This document shows, in pieces, positions 25,932 to 34,636 of a DNA stretch of 64,000 nucleotides. Both the position numbers and the translations under genes were made by a program. How positions within the stretch are numbered: the first letter of the stretch is position 1; each line of letters begins with the position of its first letter. The notes beneath the pieces were generated by a model. That model was not told the origin of the DNA. It made no database searches and saw nothing but the letters and a program-made list of their open reading frames with translations. Location: contig OX639973.1 of NCBI GenBank assembly GCA_951828385.1, forward strand, positions 5,633,200 to 5,697,199. The letters run 5' to 3'. Origin of the DNA: an uncultured Poribacteria bacterium (GTDB lineage: Bacteria > Poribacteria > WGA-4E > WGA-3G).

Positions 25932-26552
25932 ATGGCGCGCCAAACACCTAACGATTTATCTGCTGTCGAAGACACCTACCTTGCGACGCAAGCGAAAGCA
26001 GGCAATGATGCCGCGTTTAGGCAATTGTTCGACAAGCATTACAAATGGGTTTACAATAAAGCCTACCGAATGCTTGGAAATTACCAGGATACTGAAGAGG
26101 TCGCCTCAGATGTATTCATTAAGGTTTGGCAAAAGCTAAACAAAAACAAATGGGACGCAGAAAAGGGTAGTTTTCAAGCATGGTTAAATATGGTGGCTCG
26201 AAATACCATCATTGATGCAATACGAAAACGGAATCGGATTCGGGAACATCCGCTCAGTGGTTCACCTGACGAAGATGAACAACCGTTGAGTAAATATGAG
26301 GATCCGTACTCAGGACCTGAACAACAATTAGAAGCCGTAGAAGCGCAACAGATTTTGGAGAGTGCCCTCGAACAGGTCACGAAACCCAATCATCGGATCG
26401 CGTGGATGTTGCGGCATTTAGAAGGTTACAGTATTGCAGAGATTGCCCGTATTCTTAACCGAAAAGAAGGGACTGTAAAGATCTGGATTTTTCGGTGTAC
26501 AGAAGAATTGCGGAAAATTCTGGTTGCCAAAGGCATCCAGTGGATTTATTAA
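25932..26552 (+). CDS. ECF-type RNA polymerase sigma factor
   Basis: The 206-residue sigma factor has only regions 2 and 4. Region 2 is seen in F-D-K-H-Y-K-W-V-Y-N-K-A-Y-R-M-L-G-N with D-T-E-E-V-A-S-D-V-F-I-K-V-W-Q. Region 4 is the helix-turn-helix Y-S-I-A-E-I-A-R-I-L-N-R-K-E-G-T-V-K-I-W. An acidic linker of about 50 residues joins them. An FHA-domain gene follows 16 bases downstream, in the position where anti-sigma genes usually sit. Its own promoter looks like a housekeeping one. The target promoters are unknown. Confidence 0.93.
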   Translation: MARQTPNDLSAVEDTYLATQAKAGNDAAFRQLFDKHYKWVYNKAYRMLGNYQDTEEVASDVFIKVWQKLNKNKWDAEKGSFQAWLNMVARNTIIDAIRKRNRIREHPLSGSPDEDEQPLSKYEDPYSGPEQQLEAVEAQQILESALEQVTKPNHRIAWMLRHLEGYSIAEIARILNRKEGTVKIWIFRCTEELRKILVAKGIQWIY

Positions 26553-26568
26553 TTTGGAGGACTAACTA

Positions 26569-27225
26569 ATGCGCTTCTGGAAGAAATGGCGGAAGGCTGG
26601 GATCTCAGTAGACGACCTTAAGAAGGCAGAGATGCTCGAAGCTTACACGCGCTGGCTGAAAAACGAAAAGCTATCGCGTAAGCAGAAACATCTTTTGAAG
26701 GAGATCAACAGTTTCCCGGAACTTCAGCCGTTAAAACAATTAATCGATTTTTCACACTATCGCTTCGAGGAAAGAGAGAACGTCATGTTACCGCCGGGCA
26801 GCCAACAGCGCGCTCGCGAACGGGTCATGGCGGAAATTCGCGGCGATGCACCGGAAACCGATGTTTCCACCGACGGGCTGCAGCCGCAATTCGGTTATAG
26901 TCCACAAGGTATGGGTAACGAAACCACCGAAATTATGCAGGTAGACGCTGCTTTACCGAACGCGGATGCGCTGCAACAGTGGGACACCGAACAGACACCG
27001 ACATCCCCTGAGATGTTAAAACGTTACGATGCAATCCGGACACTTTCCCGTTTGCACGTCCGGTTTGAGCAAAAGGATGACGAGGTGTACGTCACAGACT
27101 TAGGCAGTTCTAACGCGACTTATGTTGATAACGAACGTGTTGAAACGTCTACCCTTGTTCAAGACGGCTCTACCCTGAAGTGTGGAAAAATTAGTTTCAA
27201 AGTCGTTGACATTGAACGTTCATAG
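26569..27225 (+). CDS. FHA-domain protein, candidate cytoplasmic anti-sigma factor
   Basis: The C-terminal 70 residues are a forkhead-associated phosphothreonine-binding domain: L-S-R-L-H-V-R-F, T-D-L-G-S-S-N-A-T-Y-V-D-N-E-R-V, L-K-C-G-K-I. The usual S-x-x-H and L-G-S-x-N-x-T motifs are kept, with Ala for Gly in S-S-N-A-T. The N-terminal 90 residues are helical and charged (L-K-K-A-E-M-L-E-A-Y-T-R-W-L-K), similar in feel to anti-sigma helical domains but without a zinc HxxxCxxC motif. No membrane segment is seen. The gene starts 16 bases after the sigma gene with GGAGG upstream. A phosphorylation-controlled partner of the sigma factor is inferred. Confidence 0.82.
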   Translation: MRFWKKWRKAGISVDDLKKAEMLEAYTRWLKNEKLSRKQKHLLKEINSFPELQPLKQLIDFSHYRFEERENVMLPPGSQQRARERVMAEIRGDAPETDVSTDGLQPQFGYSPQGMGNETTEIMQVDAALPNADALQQWDTEQTPTSPEMLKRYDAIRTLSRLHVRFEQKDDEVYVTDLGSSNATYVDNERVETSTLVQDGSTLKCGKISFKVVDIERS

Positions 27226-27252
27226 CTATATGGGAGAAGGATCAGGTGTGCA

Positions 27253-28332
27253 TTGAAAGTAGAACATTTAACGCCCCTGTTCCTTATGGAAACAGTGCAT
27301 CTAAGGCATACCAATTCATTAGCATTGTCACATTTCCGACAAGCAACAGTTAGTTACGGACAAGCTTGCTATGTTGAAGCCATCCAACACTATCTCGCTG
27401 GCTTGAAATTGGGTGCAGCCCATCATCACCATATCTATGCCGATCTTGCAAAAGCATACGAGATGGTTGGAGAATGGGATACAGCATTGGCATGCCTAGA
27501 TATCGCACTTCGGTTGTGTCCAGATTCGCCGACAGCCCTTAGACGTAAGGCACGTATTCTTGATGAGAAAGCGTGTTATGACGCGTTGGTTTGTTTGGAT
27601 GATTTCCAGAAACCGCCGCCTCAAGAATTCCTTGAACGGTTGCAGCTGGACGCTACAATCCCGCCCAAATACACTATAAATTCCGAATTTTTCAGTCTGA
27701 CCTGTCATTCCGCGATGCACTCCCAGACAGTGTGGAATGTCTGTCGGCTGATTCACCGAACTTATCGGGAACTCGGTGAAATGCTCGGGCACTATCCGCT
27801 CTCTCGCGTACCTATCTCAATTACAAATACAAACGGTACCGAACTATCACAACGTTTGCTACCGAATTGGGCGAGTGGCTGCTACGATGGTAGTATCCAG
27901 TTGGTATACTGTGCAGTTAGTGAACCGGTTCTGGGCATTTTATACGCCCTGCTTCGGCATGAATGGGTCCATCTACTCAACCATCACCTAACGAACGGAC
28001 ATTGTCCTATATGGCTCGATGAAGGACTAGCACAAAGCGTTGCACGTCCTATGTTCCACTCCGAACGACTCAACTTGCAACAGGCGGTCCAAACGAAGCG
28101 ATTGCTCCCCCTTGCCGCACTGAGCGAACCGTTTAGCCAACTTCCCGCGAAATATCGGAAATTGGCGTACATCCAATCCACAGCAATCGTTGAATATCTT
28201 ATTCAGCAATTCGGTCTTCCGAAAATTCGCGAGCTGCTTCATCAATTAGGTAATAATATTCCTACAGAGACAGCAATTGAACAGAGTTTTGGGCTAACGC
28301 CAAAGGAAATCCCCTTCGTGGATACCGCTTAG
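27253..28332 (+). CDS. TPR-containing gluzincin metallopeptidase (peptidase MA-like)
   Basis: The N-terminal 110 residues hold TPR-like helices (A-S-Y-G-Q-A-C-type pairs; A-L-A-C-L-D-I-A-L-R-L-C-P-D). The C-terminal domain has the zinc motif H-E-W-V-H and the third-ligand region W-L-D-E-G-L-A-Q-S, the pattern of peptidase MA-like enzymes. No signal peptide is visible, so it may act inside the cell or the start may be wrong. The frame opens at TTG 27253, with AAGG about 12 bases upstream; ATG 27286 is an alternative. It follows the FHA gene by 27 bases and precedes a CvpA-like gene by 43, so all are likely in one operon with the sigma factor. Confidence 0.8.
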   Translation: MKVEHLTPLFLMETVHLRHTNSLALSHFRQATVSYGQACYVEAIQHYLAGLKLGAAHHHHIYADLAKAYEMVGEWDTALACLDIALRLCPDSPTALRRKARILDEKACYDALVCLDDFQKPPPQEFLERLQLDATIPPKYTINSEFFSLTCHSAMHSQTVWNVCRLIHRTYRELGEMLGHYPLSRVPISITNTNGTELSQRLLPNWASGCYDGSIQLVYCAVSEPVLGILYALLRHEWVHLLNHHLTNGHCPIWLDEGLAQSVARPMFHSERLNLQQAVQTKRLLPLAALSEPFSQLPAKYRKLAYIQSTAIVEYLIQQFGLPKIRELLHQLGNNIPTETAIEQSFGLTPKEIPFVDTA

Positions 28333-28375
28333 GGCGCGAATTGTAGACTTCTCATACAAAAACACCCAACAAACA

Positions 28376-28870
28376 ATGACGAAACTTGATATCGGTATCT
28401 TCATCCTCGTTGGACTGGCAGGCATAAGTTGTTACCGTGCCGGTTTTACCCGAAGTGTTTGGGGTGTTTTTGTAATTGGCGTAGGATTTTTCGCTGCATG
28501 CCAATTTTGGCATCAACTCGCGGCATTCCTTGGGAAACTTATATCAAATCCCAATTGGGCGAAATGGCTGAGCATCGTTGCCATTGTACTTGTCATTTCT
28601 ATTCTCCTTGACTCGCTTTTTGAGCGTATCCAGCGTATCCTCGAAAAAGGAGTCTTGGGTTGGGTGAACCGCCTATTAGGACTCTGCTTCGGTATCGCTT
28701 CTGGTGGGCTTGTTATCGCTTGCGCACTCATCCTACTAAACACCTATGGCGGCAACGGCTTCAAAAACGAGATTTCAGACTCTCGTTTTGCCCCACAACT
28801 CATAGATATTGGCAATAACATTTGGACAGTCAGCAAAGAACAGGTGCAAAAACAACTCAACACCGAATGA
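28376..28870 (+). CDS. CvpA-family membrane protein
   Basis: The 164-residue protein has four hydrophobic segments in the arrangement of CvpA: L-D-I-G-I-F-I-L-V-G-L at the start, a Tyr-Arg-Ala-Gly-Phe turn, and G-W-V-N-R-L-L-G-L-C-F-G-I near the third segment. CvpA proteins are inner-membrane proteins first linked to colicin V production and later to envelope stress and bile resistance. The stop overlaps the next start in an ATGA arrangement, so the next gene is translationally coupled. Confidence 0.82.
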   Translation: MTKLDIGIFILVGLAGISCYRAGFTRSVWGVFVIGVGFFAACQFWHQLAAFLGKLISNPNWAKWLSIVAIVLVISILLDSLFERIQRILEKGVLGWVNRLLGLCFGIASGGLVIACALILLNTYGGNGFKNEISDSRFAPQLIDIGNNIWTVSKEQVQKQLNTE

Positions 28871-29811
28871 AAACCCTCTCTCCTACCTCAGTGCGATATG
28901 TCCTTGTAAGCTGCATCCTATATTTTGCTTTTTTTAGCACGGCTCCGCTGTTTGCTGCAGCGGAATCCGCTTTTGCAGATGCACTTTTCCAAGAAGGCGA
29001 CTATCTCAACGCCGCCCACGAATATAAACGACTCCTTTTTCTACATCCTAATACCCCTCAAAGCGATTTTATAGCCTTTCGCGTTGCCGCATCTTACCAG
29101 AATGCAGGCAAATTGAAAAACGCTATTCGTGCCTACCAACTTCTGATTGACACCTATCCGAAAAGTAGCCTTGCTGCACGGTGTCAGAACAATATTGCGC
29201 AATGCCACATCCTGTCAGGCAATAGTAAACAAGGACTTTCATCGCTAAAACAATTTCTTGCCGAACATGCAGAGAGTGACTTGGCACCACGCGCACACTT
29301 CACAATTGGAATCCTACACACAGATAAGTCGGAATGGATACACGCGCGCCAAGTATGGAACGATGTCTCTTTAACCTATCCAGAGAGTCCTTTTGCCGAG
29401 GTTAGCAATAGATTAGCACACAAGGTAAAAGATGCCGAGAATTTGCCGCGCCGTTCCCCAACGATTGCAGGCGTGCTTTCAGTGTTCGTACCGGGCAGTG
29501 GACAGGTTTATACAGGACGAACTGTTGACGGACTCTACGCTTTTGTTAGCGTCGCAGTTCTGGGGGGCGCGAGTTTCTATTATGCTGACCGGGGACGCTA
29601 CGAAGTTGCTGTTCCTATTGGAATACTCGGTGCGTTTTTCTACGGGAATAGCATTTACCAGGGAATCCAGACTGCCCGAACCTTTAACCTACGCCATGAA
29701 AGACTGTTTCGTAATAAACTCCAACAGGAAATTCGAGATTCCGGCTTATTCGGAGCAATACCACCACCGACAGATGAAGTGAAATTAGTGTTATGGAAAT
29801 CAAGGTTTTAA
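28867..29811 (+). CDS. TPR protein with C-terminal membrane domain (P-G-S-G-Q type), first paralogue
   Basis: The 314-residue protein starts with a signal-like segment (Y-V-L-V-S-C-I-L-Y-F-A-F-F) ending near F-A-A-A-E. TPR-like repeats follow (F-Q-E-G-D-Y-L-N-A-A-H-E-Y-K-R-L-L-F). The C-terminal domain begins V-P-G-S-G-Q-V-Y-T-G-R and has two hydrophobic segments and R-H-E near the end. The frame could extend back to 28822, but the ATG overlapping the CvpA stop is preferred. A paralogue with the same order of parts lies at 39727-40608. The two flank the peptidase/permease cluster. Function unknown; an envelope role is inferred. Confidence 0.8.
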   Translation: MKTLSPTSVRYVLVSCILYFAFFSTAPLFAAAESAFADALFQEGDYLNAAHEYKRLLFLHPNTPQSDFIAFRVAASYQNAGKLKNAIRAYQLLIDTYPKSSLAARCQNNIAQCHILSGNSKQGLSSLKQFLAEHAESDLAPRAHFTIGILHTDKSEWIHARQVWNDVSLTYPESPFAEVSNRLAHKVKDAENLPRRSPTIAGVLSVFVPGSGQVYTGRTVDGLYAFVSVAVLGGASFYYADRGRYEVAVPIGILGAFFYGNSIYQGIQTARTFNLRHERLFRNKLQQEIRDSGLFGAIPPPTDEVKLVLWKSRF

Positions 29812-29911
29812 AAGGTTGAAACCGTTGTTCTAATCTATTGTAGCGAAGGTGTTAGTGGGAATTTCGATTATCCACAATTAAAATTATGCACCTTTTCTCA
29901 GCTAATTCGCG
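29812..29911 (+). pseudogene. Decayed fragment of an S9 peptidase gene
   Basis: Bases 29812-29880 read as V-E-T-V-V-L-I-Y-C-S-E-G followed by F-D-Y-P-Q, close to V-E-T-P-V-L-I-Y-C-G-E-G ... F-D-Y-T-Q in the peptidase of the fusion gene (near 32756-32820) and to the paralogue near 38160. The DNA matches include GTTCTAATCTATTGT. The match continues past a stop as CCTTTTCTC and ATTCGC, paralleling CTTTTCTCTGGATTACGC. It is therefore the remains of a third copy, lying just after the TPR membrane gene. Confidence 0.7.
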
Positions 29912-30120
29912 ACTATATAGTGAAAAGTGAAATAATCAATCAGACATGCCTTCGTACCTTTAAGCACTCCTCCCCTGAAACGTATTATCCAGTTATTAAA
30001 ACCAACAGTTATTTAAAGACAATTGACAACGCGCTTACGATGCAAGCAAATCAACGTTGACGTACGTCAAGTATTCGGTCAGTGCATACAAGGTAATGTG
30101 TATGCACTTTTCACAAATTT

Positions 30121-30129
30121 TGCTATAAT
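30121..30129 (+). promoter_or_regulatory. Extended -10 promoter TGCTATAAT
   Basis: A TG-n-TATAAT extended -10 element lies at 30121-30129 with no convincing -35 hexamer 16-18 bases upstream. The start point is expected near 30136, about 25 bases before the preferred ATG at 30161. This supports a start after the long in-frame extension that begins at 30023. Confidence 0.6.
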
Positions 30130-30160
30130 TCTACGGAATAAAACCTTTCTGGAGATGTCA

Positions 30161-32971
30161 ATGAAAACGGATGATGTTGTGTTGATTCAATTTACACTTG
30201 CGGGGGATGAAGCTGCCTTTGCGAGTTTGGTGGGTAAATACCAGGAACAAGTTCACGCGTATGCGTATCGGAAAACTGGAGATTTCCACATTGCTGAAGA
30301 CATTACACAGGAAACATTCTTTGAAGCGTATCGAAATTTGGCAAAGCTACGAGACTCAGCAAAGTTTTCAACATGGCTTTTTGCGATTGCTAATTATCTT
30401 TGTATAGCGTGGTTCCGAAAAAATCAATCAATGTCCAAATTGTTACGTGAGAACTACACGGTACATACAGAGACAGATACATATTCACTGCATGTGGTCT
30501 TAGAAAACGAGAGGGATGCCGCTGAAGCACAACGCGAATTGGTACAAAAGCTGCTCTCAAAGCTAAAGGAAAGTGATCGCCAACTAATCAGACTCCACTA
30601 TTTTGAAGAGATGACATCTGCTGAGATAAGTCGCTATTTAGGCGTCCCCCAAAATACGATTAAGAGCCGACTTCAACGCGCAAGACAAAGGTTAAGACAA
30701 TACGATCCATTAATTCAAGAGACAATAGATAGTTCTATTGGAAAAGGGCACAGTTCCCAACAGCCGTTACAAGGAGAAATTAGCATGGTAGATAGAATGA
30801 GTACGGATATACTGAAAATTAAGTCCTTATCAGACCGATCACGCATGCAACTTTCCTTAGATGGAGAGTGGCTTGCCTATGTAGTCGTAGACCCGGACCG
30901 AAAATCATCATTTGAACAACAGACCCCTGAATTTTCACTGCATCAACTGACTGGCGCATTGATAGAAAATCATAGTCAGGAGGTATGGGTTACCAACATC
31001 AACACGAAGGAAACACATAAACTCGGAGCAAATACAGGGGTTGACTGGGCACCACGGTGGTCTCCAGATGGAAACTCCTTAGCGTTCTGTTCTGACCGAA
31101 TGGGGACACCCCATCTTTGGGTTTGGGATAAGGTTAAAAATAAACTGCGCCAAGTGAGCGAAAAACCGATTACTGCAACACACGGTCTTGAAGCACCGCA
31201 GTGGACTTCAGATGGAAAACATATCATCACAAAGGTACGTCCCGAAGATATGGACCTTTCCACAATTATCTCATCTAAAACGATTCCACAAGCCATAAAC
31301 GTTTGGCATACCGATACAGATGAGGAGTCTTCTATAGATGATTTAGACCAATTCGTGTGGGTCAAAGGGGATTTAGGGGTCTTCAACGTTGACACAGGTG
31401 ATGTGCAAGTTCTCACACGAGGGTTATTTACGAGAAAAATCATTCTCTCACCGGATAATACAGCAGTTGCTGTGCTTAATGTAAGACGAGAAGAGGAATC
31501 GACATCTCAAGAAATCCTGTTTGAGTTGTTATTAATCCCTTTAGATGGAACACCGGTGCGAAGATTGGCGACAAAAATCAGGGAAAGTGCGCTATTCGTG
31601 AGTTGGTCACCAGACGGTAAGCACCTCATATATGCTCAACCGGAGGGTTTGTTTATTGTTTCAGTCCAAGATGGTGAACACAAGAACCTGACCGCAGACC
31701 TTACAGAGAAACTGCGATTTTACGCACGTCCGTTATGGCGACCATCAGGAGACTCGTTTTTCTGCGGCATCGATGGAAATATCTGGGAATTCGCAGCAGA
31801 CGGCAGCGGTGCCCGAAAACTAACAGAAGAATTGAAGAAACACATCATGGGTATTGTCGCGAAAGTGAATACCCACGTCGTTTGGCAGTCAAGCGATGCA
31901 CAGTCTATCTGTGTCCAGACGCATGATCCAGAAACAAAGAAAGATGGCTTCTATTTGATAGATACTGCGGAGGCACGTGCGACTTGCTTGTTTGAAGAAC
32001 CCATTAGCATAACCCGTCAGATAGCAGACGAATACGATCTAAAGGTTGTCAGTAACGACACACAGATTGTCTACAGAGCGCAAGATGCAACACAGCCAGA
32101 GGAAGTTTGGATGTTTGATACAGACTCTGGAGAACGCCAGCAGATGTCCGAACTCAATCCGCATCTGCGCGACTTACAATTTGGTGACACCCGTCTCGTT
32201 GAATCAGAAACGGAGAAAGGTGAACGTTTGCGCGCGGTTTTGATGCTACCTGTCAACTATGAGGAAGGTAAACAATATCCTTTAGTTACGTGGGTCTCTC
32301 CGGGCAGTCACCTATCAATGTATATCTATAGTTTTGGGTTCGATAAATATGTCATGAACTGCCAACTCCTTGCTGCACGTGGTTTTGCTGTGCTTGGTGT
32401 TGGTGTACCCTCAAGACCAAGCAAATCGTTAAAAGAATTGCCCGAATACGTGTTACCAACAGTAGACAAAGTCATTGAAATGGGTATCGTCGATGCAGAT
32501 CGTTTGGGAATAACGGGGTACGGTTCCGGCGGATACTTCACTGCCGGACTGATTACACAAACCAACCGTTTCAAAGCCGCAGTTTGCGGTGGTGGTTTTT
32601 ATAATTTGACCAGAATCTACGGTAATCTTACGAAACAGGGAAGAAGTCATGGTATTAATTGGATAGAACGCAAGAATCAGATGGATATAGGCGGTTCGCT
32701 CTGGGAAAAACGCCAACGATACATTGACAATTCGCCGCTATTTCACTTAGATAAGGTGGAAACCCCTGTTCTAATCTATTGTGGTGAAGGGTATGATGGT
32801 TTTGATTACACGCAATCTGGGGAACTTTTCTCTGGATTACGCAGACTTGAGAAGAAAGCGACTTTTGCGTGGTATCGTGGTGAAGGGCATCTCGTGAGGT
32901 ATTGGCGACCTGAACACCGTGCTGATTGCTGGGAACGTATTATAGATTGGTTTGAAAAACATCTGAATTAG
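30161..32971 (+). CDS. ECF sigma factor fused to an S9 prolyl-oligopeptidase-like domain lacking its Ser nucleophile
   Basis: Residues 1-180 form an ECF sigma factor: region 2 with A-E-D-I-T-Q-E-T-F-F-E-A-Y-R and F-S-T-W-L-F-A-I-A-N, and region 4 with M-T-S-A-E-I-S-R-Y-L-G-V-P-Q-N-T-I-K-S-R. After a 30-residue linker an S9-type TolB-like propeller and alpha/beta hydrolase follow to the end. The nucleophile elbow reads G-Y-G-S-G-G where the paralogue at 36204 has G-F-S-Y-G-G, so the Ser position (codon 32522) is Gly; the C-terminal G-E-G-H is kept. AAGGAG lies 8 bases before an in-frame ATG at 30785 (M-V-D-R-M), so the peptidase half could also be made alone. The start at 30161 follows GGAG by 6 bases. 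The two ABC-2 permease genes follow. Confidence 0.85.
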   Translation: MKTDDVVLIQFTLAGDEAAFASLVGKYQEQVHAYAYRKTGDFHIAEDITQETFFEAYRNLAKLRDSAKFSTWLFAIANYLCIAWFRKNQSMSKLLRENYTVHTETDTYSLHVVLENERDAAEAQRELVQKLLSKLKESDRQLIRLHYFEEMTSAEISRYLGVPQNTIKSRLQRARQRLRQYDPLIQETIDSSIGKGHSSQQPLQGEISMVDRMSTDILKIKSLSDRSRMQLSLDGEWLAYVVVDPDRKSSFEQQTPEFSLHQLTGALIENHSQEVWVTNINTKETHKLGANTGVDWAPRWSPDGNSLAFCSDRMGTPHLWVWDKVKNKLRQVSEKPITATHGLEAPQWTSDGKHIITKVRPEDMDLSTIISSKTIPQAINVWHTDTDEESSIDDLDQFVWVKGDLGVFNVDTGDVQVLTRGLFTRKIILSPDNTAVAVLNVRREEESTSQEILFELLLIPLDGTPVRRLATKIRESALFVSWSPDGKHLIYAQPEGLFIVSVQDGEHKNLTADLTEKLRFYARPLWRPSGDSFFCGIDGNIWEFAADGSGARKLTEELKKHIMGIVAKVNTHVVWQSSDAQSICVQTHDPETKKDGFYLIDTAEARATCLFEEPISITRQIADEYDLKVVSNDTQIVYRAQDATQPEEVWMFDTDSGERQQMSELNPHLRDLQFGDTRLVESETEKGERLRAVLMLPVNYEEGKQYPLVTWVSPGSHLSMYIYSFGFDKYVMNCQLLAARGFAVLGVGVPSRPSKSLKELPEYVLPTVDKVIEMGIVDADRLGITGYGSGGYFTAGLITQTNRFKAAVCGGGFYNLTRIYGNLTKQGRSHGINWIERKNQMDIGGSLWEKRQRYIDNSPLFHLDKVETPVLIYCGEGYDGFDYTQSGELFSGLRRLEKKATFAWYRGEGHLVRYWRPEHRADCWERIIDWFEKHLN
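30771..30787 (+). promoter_or_regulatory. Internal ribosome-binding site and ATG inside the fusion gene
   Basis: AAGGAG (30771-30776), 8 bases, then in-frame ATG (30785). The ATG begins the peptidase half at the point that matches the start of the stand-alone paralogue (K-I-K-S-L-S here, K-M-K-S-L-S there). The fusion probably arose when the stop between two adjacent genes was lost, and separate translation of the second half may persist. Confidence 0.65.
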
Positions 32972-32981
32972 GGTAAACCTC

Positions 32982-34517
32982 ATGATCACAACACTCATCC
33001 GTCGGGAACTCCTTGACAATCTAATGACATTCCGCTTCGCTGCCGCAGTCTTTATTATGTTACTGCTCGTTGTTGCGAATTCCGCTGTGCTGATTAAAGA
33101 TTACGAGCGACGCTTGGCAGCTTACAACACTGCTCTCAAAACAGAGCATCAGCAATTGCGGGAAAGAAAAACCTATTCGGCAGGAGGCTTGGACGTTGCT
33201 CGCCCGCCAAATCCGCTGAGTATCTTTAATGTTGGGTTGGATAAACGGCTGGGGAACGAAATTTGGATATCTCACGGTTTTGTGCCGACGTTGTGGGATG
33301 CAAGGATGCAAGGGACGACGAATCCACTTCTTAACCTCTTCTCTGCGATTGATATTGTTTTTATCTTTGAGGTCGTTCTGAGCCTAATGGCACTGATTTT
33401 CGCCTACGATGCCATTGCGGGAGAACGCGAGCGCGGGACATTGCGTCTGGTGCTAACGCATCCAATCCGTCGCGGGCATATCCTGCTTGCGAAATACATC
33501 AGTGCAATGACCTGCTTGCTTGTTCCGCTGCTGGTGAGCCTGCTCCTCGCGGCGATCTTGCTGACAACATCCACTGCTATTTCTCTGAGCATTGGTGATT
33601 TCCTCCGTATTGGTGGGATTATCTTGAGCTCAATTGTCTATCTGTCGGTATTCTACCTCATCGGTATGCTAATTTCAGCAGTAACCCGCAGAACCGGTAC
33701 CGCGTTGATGCTTGCTATGTTCGTCTGGGGGTTTTGGGTGCTGGTGTATCCAAACGTAATCCTTGCGGCGATTGCTCCGCCTCAGACCTCACAAGCGCGT
33801 ATGGTTTCCACTTATGACCAAATTAAACAGATCTGGGATGAATTCGACAGAGAGCGAAAACATTTCCTTGCAAACGACGCGGTTCCAGGAGAAGATCCGC
33901 ATTTTGGCATGGTAGGAGAAGGCTCACATTTTGGCATTATAGGCGGATCAGGTTTCAACTACGCATACTTTTACAGAAATCCGTCAAGACTTGAGTATTT
34001 CTACCTCGCTGGTTCAAACATCGGGAAACTTACTGAAGAATCCAAACCTCGGGTGCCACATGCACAGAACTACTACCACTTCCTCGTACCGCAGACCATC
34101 AACACCGCAGAACGGGCATGGCTTGTCCGAAAACAGGCACTCGAAACTATCTTCGTTCAACCAGCGATTATCGATCGCATCCTTTTGAGGTGCTCGCCAG
34201 TTGGGATGTATGACGCTGCTACACAAGCGTGGGCAGGGACAGACCTGCACGGACTCAGAGATTTTTTTCAAGTGGTACGAAAGTACCGACGGACGTTGAT
34301 TGATTATTACTACGATAAAAAAGCATTCGGGTCGCAACAGTGGTTTTCTGCCGATAAGGGCGCGGTGGACTGGGATAGTTTGCCTCAGTTTTCCTTCCAG
34401 AGAAGCGATGTCAGAATAAATGCAGCGCGAGCATTGCCAGATTTACTCCTGCTGATAATGATAAACCTTTTTCTTTTTATGATAATATTTCTGGTTTTCC
34501 AAAGAAGTGAAGTGTAA
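32982..34517 (+). CDS. ABC-2 type transporter permease, first of pair
   Basis: The 511-residue membrane protein has one N-terminal segment, then a large extracytoplasmic loop of about 80 residues, and a set of four or more segments beginning F-I-F-E-V-V-L-S-L-M-A-L-I. The hallmark A-G-E-R-E-R-G-T-L-R-L-V-L-T-H-P of ABC-2 permeases is present. A second long loop (about residues 270-470) precedes the last segment. It starts 11 bases after the fusion gene, so they are probably co-transcribed. No ATP-binding subunit is encoded nearby. The exported substrate is unknown. Confidence 0.87.
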   Translation: MITTLIRRELLDNLMTFRFAAAVFIMLLLVVANSAVLIKDYERRLAAYNTALKTEHQQLRERKTYSAGGLDVARPPNPLSIFNVGLDKRLGNEIWISHGFVPTLWDARMQGTTNPLLNLFSAIDIVFIFEVVLSLMALIFAYDAIAGERERGTLRLVLTHPIRRGHILLAKYISAMTCLLVPLLVSLLLAAILLTTSTAISLSIGDFLRIGGIILSSIVYLSVFYLIGMLISAVTRRTGTALMLAMFVWGFWVLVYPNVILAAIAPPQTSQARMVSTYDQIKQIWDEFDRERKHFLANDAVPGEDPHFGMVGEGSHFGIIGGSGFNYAYFYRNPSRLEYFYLAGSNIGKLTEESKPRVPHAQNYYHFLVPQTINTAERAWLVRKQALETIFVQPAIIDRILLRCSPVGMYDAATQAWAGTDLHGLRDFFQVVRKYRRTLIDYYYDKKAFGSQQWFSADKGAVDWDSLPQFSFQRSDVRINAARALPDLLLLIMINLFLFMIIFLVFQRSEV

Positions 34518-34518
34518 A

Positions 34519-34636
34519 TTAGTTATTGGTTGTTGGTTGTCAGTTAAGAGATGTCTTGCTTAAGCCAAAATACTCTTTTAACGGATAACCGATGACTGAA
34601 AACTATAAAAAACTGATAACTGAGGACTGATAACCA
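34519..34636. repeat. Dispersed intergenic hairpin element, copy B
   Basis: This copy fills the gap between the two permease genes. The left part has TTATTGGTTGTTGG and TCAGTTAAGAG; the right part has CTTTTAACGGATAACCGATG and AACTGATAACTGAGG. The same inverted ends occur in copies A, C, D and E. It ends exactly at the ATG of the second permease, so it also forms that gene's translation start region. Confidence 0.75.
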
